A stretch of DNA of 64,000 nt from JACCWP01 sp963785115 (GTDB taxonomy: Bacteria; Actinomycetota; Actinomycetes; Propionibacteriales; Nocardioidaceae). This document shows, piece after piece, positions 60,705 through 64,000 of this stretch. The stretch is from contig CAWATY010000031.1 in NCBI GenBank assembly GCA_963785115.1, positions 310,001 to 374,000 of the forward strand, in the 5' to 3' direction. Numbering within the stretch: the stretch's first letter is position 1; each line of letters opens with the position of its first letter. Both the position numbers and the translations under genes were made by a program. Below the pieces are notes generated by a model. The model did not search any database. It was given only the letters and a program-made list of their open reading frames with translations, and was not told where the DNA came from.

Positions 60705-61289
60705 ATGGTCAACCTCACCCGCATCTACACCCGCACCGGCGATGCGGGCACCACCCGGCTCGGCGACATGTCGGAGGTGGCCAAGACCGACCTGCGGGTC
60801 GCGGCGTACGGCGACGTCAACGAGGCGAACGCGCACCTGGGCCACGCCGTGGTCGCCGGCGCGCTGGACGACGACGTGGTCGAGGTGCTGGTACGGGTGC
60901 AGAACGACCTGTTCGACGTCGGGGCCGACCTGTCGACGCCGGTGGTCGAGAACCCGGAGATCACCCCGCTGCGGGTGCGGCAGGAGTACGTCGACCGGCT
61001 CGAGGGCTGGTGCGACACGTACAACGAGCCACTGCCGAAGCTCCGGTCGTTCGTGCTTCCGGGGGGCACCGTCGGTGCCGCCCTGCTGCACGTCGCGACG
61101 ACCGCGACCCGACGGGCCGAGCGCTCCACCTGGGCCGCGCTGGACGTCCACGGCAGCGCCATGAACCCGCTGACCGCTCGCTACCTCAACCGGGCCAGCG
61201 ACCTGCTGTTCATCCTCGCCCGGTACGCCAACCGGGACACCGGCGACGTGCTGTGGACCCCGGGGGGCGAGCGGAGCGGCCGCGACTGA
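60705..61289 (+). CDS. Cob(I)alamin adenosyltransferase (PduO type)
   Basis: Transfers adenosyl from ATP to Co(I) cobalamin, making the coenzyme used by MeaA and IcmA. 194-aa trimeric helical ATR of the PduO family. The P-loop-like ATP site TRIYTRTGDAGTTRLGDMSEVAKTDLRVAAYGDVNEANAHLG is at residues 5-46. The helical region FVLPGGTVGAALLHVATTATRRAERSTWAA contains the conserved RRAER. The end YLNRASDLLFILARYANRDTG is also diagnostic. ATG 60705. Its placement 1.8 kb from meaA and 0.46 kb from hbd fits supply of coenzyme to the local mutases. Confidence 0.94.
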   Translation: MVNLTRIYTRTGDAGTTRLGDMSEVAKTDLRVAAYGDVNEANAHLGHAVVAGALDDDVVEVLVRVQNDLFDVGADLSTPVVENPEITPLRVRQEYVDRLEGWCDTYNEPLPKLRSFVLPGGTVGAALLHVATTATRRAERSTWAALDVHGSAMNPLTARYLNRASDLLFILARYANRDTGDVLWTPGGERSGRD

Positions 61290-61311
61290 CCGACCGCACT
61301 GATGCCGGAGC

Positions 61312-61752
61312 TCAGCCCACCTGCGAGGTGGGCGGGGCGGCCTCCAGCCAGGCGAGCAGGGCGGTGAGGGCCGACCGGTCGAGGGCCACCTCCACCGGGC
61401 GCCGGGCGGCGGACACTTCGACCACCAGGTGGCCGGCGAACAGGGCGTACGCCTCGGCGCCGATCGGCTCCCGGCTGCTGACGACCTCGAACTGACGCCG
61501 GTCGTAGGCCCGCTTGGGACGCAGCGCCAGGGAGAAGACCCGGAACCACTCGAGGCTGTCGCCGCGGTAGCGGGCCACGCCGAGCACCCAGCCGCGGGCG
61601 CCGCCGGTCTCACCGCTCAGCCGCACGCTCATGTCGAACGTGGCCTCGCCGCGGGTCAGCCAGCGCCGCCGGGCCACCAGTGCCAACAGGAGCAGCGCAC
61701 CCAGCGCGACCGCAGCGGCGACCGACTCGAGCACCCACTCCCAGATCGGCAT
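61312..61752 (-). CDS. DUF2550 family membrane protein
   Basis: 146-aa protein with one N-terminal membrane helix (VLESVAAAVALGALLLLALVARRRW, about residues 7-30) and a cytoplasmic or external beta-rich domain (WVLGVARYRGDSLEWFRVFSLALRPKRAYDRRQFEVVSSREP; LVVEVSAARRPVEVALDRSALTALLAWLEAAPP). This is the DUF2550 pattern, and its position just downstream of atpC is conserved in many actinobacteria (recalled). Function unknown. It is 45 bases downstream of atpC on the same strand. Confidence 0.88.
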   Translation of the reverse strand: MPIWEWVLESVAAAVALGALLLLALVARRRWLTRGEATFDMSVRLSGETGGARGWVLGVARYRGDSLEWFRVFSLALRPKRAYDRRQFEVVSSREPIGAEAYALFAGHLVVEVSAARRPVEVALDRSALTALLAWLEAAPPTSQVG

Positions 61753-61797
61753 GCCGCCGGCCTCTCTCGCCGACCTGTCGGCGTGCCTTCGGCCCGG

Positions 61798-62202
61798 TCA
61801 GCCGGCCTTGTCGGTCGCCGCGATCCGCGCCTCGGCCCACCGCACTCGGTGTGCGGCTTCCTCGTCGTCGTCGTCGGCCTCCCCCTGCGCCTCCTCGAGG
61901 TCGCTGCGGGCAGCGCTCTCGTCGATGTCCTCGGCGAGCTCGGCCCGCTCGGACAGGATCGACACCCGGTTCTCGGCGACCGAGATGAACCCACCGTCGA
62001 CGGCCGCGACCTGGGTTTCCCCGTCGTCGCCGCGTACGAGCACCGCGCTCTCGACCAGCACCGACAGCACGGGGGCGTGCTGCGGCAGCAGGCCGATCTC
62101 GCCGTCGGTCGTGCGGGCCAGCACGAACGACGCCTCGCCCGACCACACGACTCGGTCGGCGGCGACCACCTCGACCTGGAGCAGGTCGCTGTCGTCGGCC
62201 AT
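61798..62202 (-). CDS. atpC: ATP synthase F1 subunit epsilon
   Basis: 134-aa epsilon subunit of the rotary ATP synthase, part of the central stalk. The N-terminal beta-sandwich (LQVEVVAADRVVWSGEASFVLARTTDGEIGLLPQHAPVLSVL) is complete. The C-terminal helices are acidic and contain a DDDDEEAAHRV stretch. ATG 62202 shares a base with the atpD stop (TGATG), so it is translationally coupled and starts at MADDSDLL rather than at an earlier in-frame codon inside atpD. Confidence 0.95.
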   Translation of the reverse strand: MADDSDLLQVEVVAADRVVWSGEASFVLARTTDGEIGLLPQHAPVLSVLVESAVLVRGDDGETQVAAVDGGFISVAENRVSILSERAELAEDIDESAARSDLEEAQGEADDDDEEAAHRVRWAEARIAATDKAG

Positions 62203-63668
62203 CAGTTCTCCTTCTGGATCTGCGACCACTTCCGCTCGACGTCCTCGAGGCCCCCGCACATGTAGAACGCCTGCTCGGCGACGTGGTCGTAGTCACCGTC
62301 GCAGATCTTGCTGAACGCGTCGATGGTCTCGTCCAGCGGCACCGTGGAGCCCTCCATGCCGGTGAACTGCTTGGCCACGTAGGTGTTCTGGGACAGGAAG
62401 CGCTGCAGCCGGCGGGCCCGCTGCACGACGATCTTGTCCTCCTCGGACAGCTCGTCGACACCGAGGATCGCGATGATGTCCTGCAGCTCCTTGTTGCGCT
62501 GCAGGATCTGCTTGGTCCGGGTCGCCGTCTGGTAGTGCTCGTCGGAGATGTAGCGCGGGTCGAGGATCCGCGACGTCGACGTCAGCGGGTCGACCGCCGG
62601 GTAGATGCCCATCGACGCGATGTCGCGGGACAGCTCGGTGGTGGCGTCGAGGTGGGCGAAGGTCGTGGCCGGTGCCGGGTCGGTGTAGTCGTCGGCTGGC
62701 ACGTAGATCGCCTGCAGCGAGGTGATCGAGTGGCCGCGCGTCGACGTGATCCGCTCCTGCAGCACGCCCATCTCGTCGGCCAGCGTCGGCTGGTAGCCGA
62801 CCGCGCTCGGCATCCGGCCGAGCAGCGTCGACACCTCGGAGCCCGCCTGGGTGAACCGGAAGATGTTGTCGATGAAGAGCAGCACGTCCTGGTTCTGCTC
62901 GTCGCGGAAGTACTCGGCCATCGTCAGCGCCGACAGGCCGACCCGCAGCCGGGCACCGGGCGGCTCGTCCATCTGGCCGAAGACCAGCGCGGTCTGCCCG
63001 ATGACCTCGGACTCTGTCATCTCGGTGATCAGGTCGTTGCCCTCACGGGTCCGCTCGCCGACGCCGGCGAACACCGACACGCCCTCGTGGTCGCGGGCGA
63101 CCCGGGCGATCATCTCCTGGATCAGCACGGTCTTGCCCACGCCGGCGCCGCCGAACAGGCCGATCTTGCCGCCCTGCACGTACGGGGTGAGGAGGTCGAT
63201 GACCTTGATCCCGGTGTGGAACATCTCGGTCTTCGACTCGAGCTGGTCGAAGGCGGGTGCCTTGCGGTGGATGGGCCAGCGCGGGACGTCCTTGAGCTTG
63301 TCGGGGTCGTCGTTGAGCACGTCGCCAATGGCGTTGAACACGCGGCCCTTGGTCTCGTCGCCCACCGGCACCGCGATCCCCTGCCCGGTGTCGGTCACCT
63401 TGGCGCTGCGCACCAGACCGTCGGTGGGCTGCATCGAGATCGTGCGGACCATGCCCTCGCCGATGTGCTGCTCGACCTCGAGGGTCAGCGTGCGCTCGGT
63501 CTCGCCGAGCGTCACGTCGACGTGCAGGGCGTTGTAGATCTCGGGCATGTCCTCGGTGGCGAACTCGACGTCCACCACCGGCCCGATGACGCGCGCCACA
63601 CGGCCGACGCCGCCGGACTTCTCCTCCTGGCCCTCGTCGGTGGTCTCGTTCTCTGTGGTGGCAGTCAT
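62202..63668 (-). CDS. atpD: ATP synthase F1 subunit beta
   Basis: 488-aa catalytic subunit. Walker A is GLFGGAGVGKTVLI, followed by VFAGVGERTREGNDLITEM (catalytic Glu-Arg region), LLFIDNIFRFTQAGSEVS (Walker B), the DELSEED-type lever as VDELSEEDKIVVQRARRLQRFLSQ, and the ALxGMPSAVGYQPTLA region. An N-terminal Glu/Thr-rich extension of about 20 residues precedes GRVARVIGPVVDVEF, common in actinobacteria. The ATG at 63668 is eight bases downstream of the atpG stop. It overlaps atpC by one base. Confidence 0.98.
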   Translation of the reverse strand: MTATTENETTDEGQEEKSGGVGRVARVIGPVVDVEFATEDMPEIYNALHVDVTLGETERTLTLEVEQHIGEGMVRTISMQPTDGLVRSAKVTDTGQGIAVPVGDETKGRVFNAIGDVLNDDPDKLKDVPRWPIHRKAPAFDQLESKTEMFHTGIKVIDLLTPYVQGGKIGLFGGAGVGKTVLIQEMIARVARDHEGVSVFAGVGERTREGNDLITEMTESEVIGQTALVFGQMDEPPGARLRVGLSALTMAEYFRDEQNQDVLLFIDNIFRFTQAGSEVSTLLGRMPSAVGYQPTLADEMGVLQERITSTRGHSITSLQAIYVPADDYTDPAPATTFAHLDATTELSRDIASMGIYPAVDPLTSTSRILDPRYISDEHYQTATRTKQILQRNKELQDIIAILGVDELSEEDKIVVQRARRLQRFLSQNTYVAKQFTGMEGSTVPLDETIDAFSKICDGDYDHVAEQAFYMCGGLEDVERKWSQIQKEN

Positions 63669-63676
63669 CTCGTCCT

Positions 63677-64000
63677 CTACCTCTCGGCCGTCGCGTCGGC
63701 GAGCGCGTTCGCGCCGCCCACGATCTCGCTGATCTCCTGGGTGATGCCCGCCTGCCGGGCCTGGTTGGCGATGCGGGTGTACTGCTCGATGAGGTCCTCG
63801 GCGTTGTCCGTGGCCGACTTCATGGCCCGCTGGCGGGCGGCGAGCTCGGACGCCGCCGCCTGCAGCAGGCAGAAGTAGATCCGGGCCTGCACGTAGCGCG
63901 GCAGCAGCGCGTCCAGCACCTCCTCCGCGGAGGGCTCGAACTCGTACAGCGGCAGGACCTGGTCCTCTTCGGGCTTCTCCTCGCCCTCCACGACCTGCAG
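63677..64000 (-). CDS. atpG: ATP synthase F1 subunit gamma, C-terminal part (cut by window edge)
   Basis: The last 107 or so residues of the rotor shaft subunit. LYEFEPSAEEVLDALLPRYVQARIYFCLLQAAASELAARQRAMKSATDNAEDLI and RIANQARQAGITQEISEIVGGANAL are the canonical C-terminal helix of gamma. The frame continues through position 64000, so the gene is complete beyond the right edge. The upstream Glu/Lys-rich insert (VEGEEKPEEDQ) is a known variable loop. Confidence 0.95.
   Translation of the reverse strand: MQVVEGEEKPEEDQVLPLYEFEPSAEEVLDALLPRYVQARIYFCLLQAAASELAARQRAMKSATDNAEDLIEQYTRIANQARQAGITQEISEIVGGANALADATAER

Overview
The window looks like chromosome from a high-G+C actinobacterium, most likely Nocardioidaceae (Nocardioides-like). 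The support is G+C around 70% by eye, many GTG starts and GTGA/ATGA gene overlaps, the GlgE alpha-glucan operon, a NucS mismatch endonuclease, DtxR/IdeR-type iron boxes, DUF2550 next to the ATP synthase genes, and an ethylmalonyl-CoA type set (Ccr, MeaA, epimerase, MeaB) together with an isobutyryl-CoA mutase. The genus is inference. I saw no rRNA, tRNA, CRISPR array, phage or insertion sequence.

Layout. 1-4.1 kb: electron transfer flavoprotein beta subunit, an acidic membrane protein, and a coupled enoyl-CoA hydratase / methyltransferase / hexapeptide acyltransferase operon. 4.1-9.8 kb: glgX, an APC permease, a frame-broken DinB gene and a frame-broken kinase-like gene. 9.8-16.4 kb: two secreted proteins flank a pair of genes (PLP decarboxylase and MFS transporter) that each carry a C-terminal cyclic-nucleotide-binding domain. 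16.4-18.1 kb: three overlapping small helical genes that resemble WXG100/ESX-associated proteins. 18.1-31.1 kb: glgP, an ssuABC-like importer, then glgE-treS-mak-glgB. 31.1-35.3 kb: a GNAT-NUDIX fusion, a 339-base non-coding stretch with a large inverted repeat, two envelope genes with apparent frameshifts (one with a 15-bp tandem repeat), and a YbbN-like co-chaperone. 35.3-38.1 kb: icmA and a frame-broken siderophore-binding lipoprotein under an iron box. 38.1-42.7 kb: membrane proteins, an MFS transporter, a sulfotransferase and a beta-propeller protein. 42.8-53.2 kb: meaB, thiolase, M28 peptidase, methylmalonyl-CoA epimerase, ccr, a FilP/Scy-like coiled-coil protein, a lysyl-oxidase-family protein, a hydrolase and a tandem 3-hydroxyacyl-CoA dehydrogenase. 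53.3-61.3 kb: nucS, ferritin and a basic protein around an iron box, a K+ channel, meaA, a STAS protein, hbd and an adenosyltransferase. 61.3-64 kb: DUF2550, atpC, atpD and part of atpG.

How the genes work together. Two metabolic programmes dominate. The first is storage alpha-glucan: TreS makes maltose, Mak phosphorylates it, GlgE polymerises it, GlgB branches it, and GlgP with GlgX breaks it down. The second is C4/C5 acyl-CoA chemistry: thiolase, hydroxybutyryl-CoA dehydrogenases, crotonyl-CoA carboxylase/reductase, epimerase, ethylmalonyl-CoA mutase, isobutyryl-CoA mutase, the MeaB chaperone and the enzyme that makes adenosylcobalamin. An imperfect palindrome, GTKACC-N4-GGTRAC, precedes etfB, ccr and meaA, which suggests one regulator. 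Two DtxR/IdeR-like boxes mark iron-responsive genes. Several apparent indels (near 6.59, 9.64, 33.45, 33.61 and 37.92 kb) break otherwise good genes, either through sequencing error or through recent mutation.
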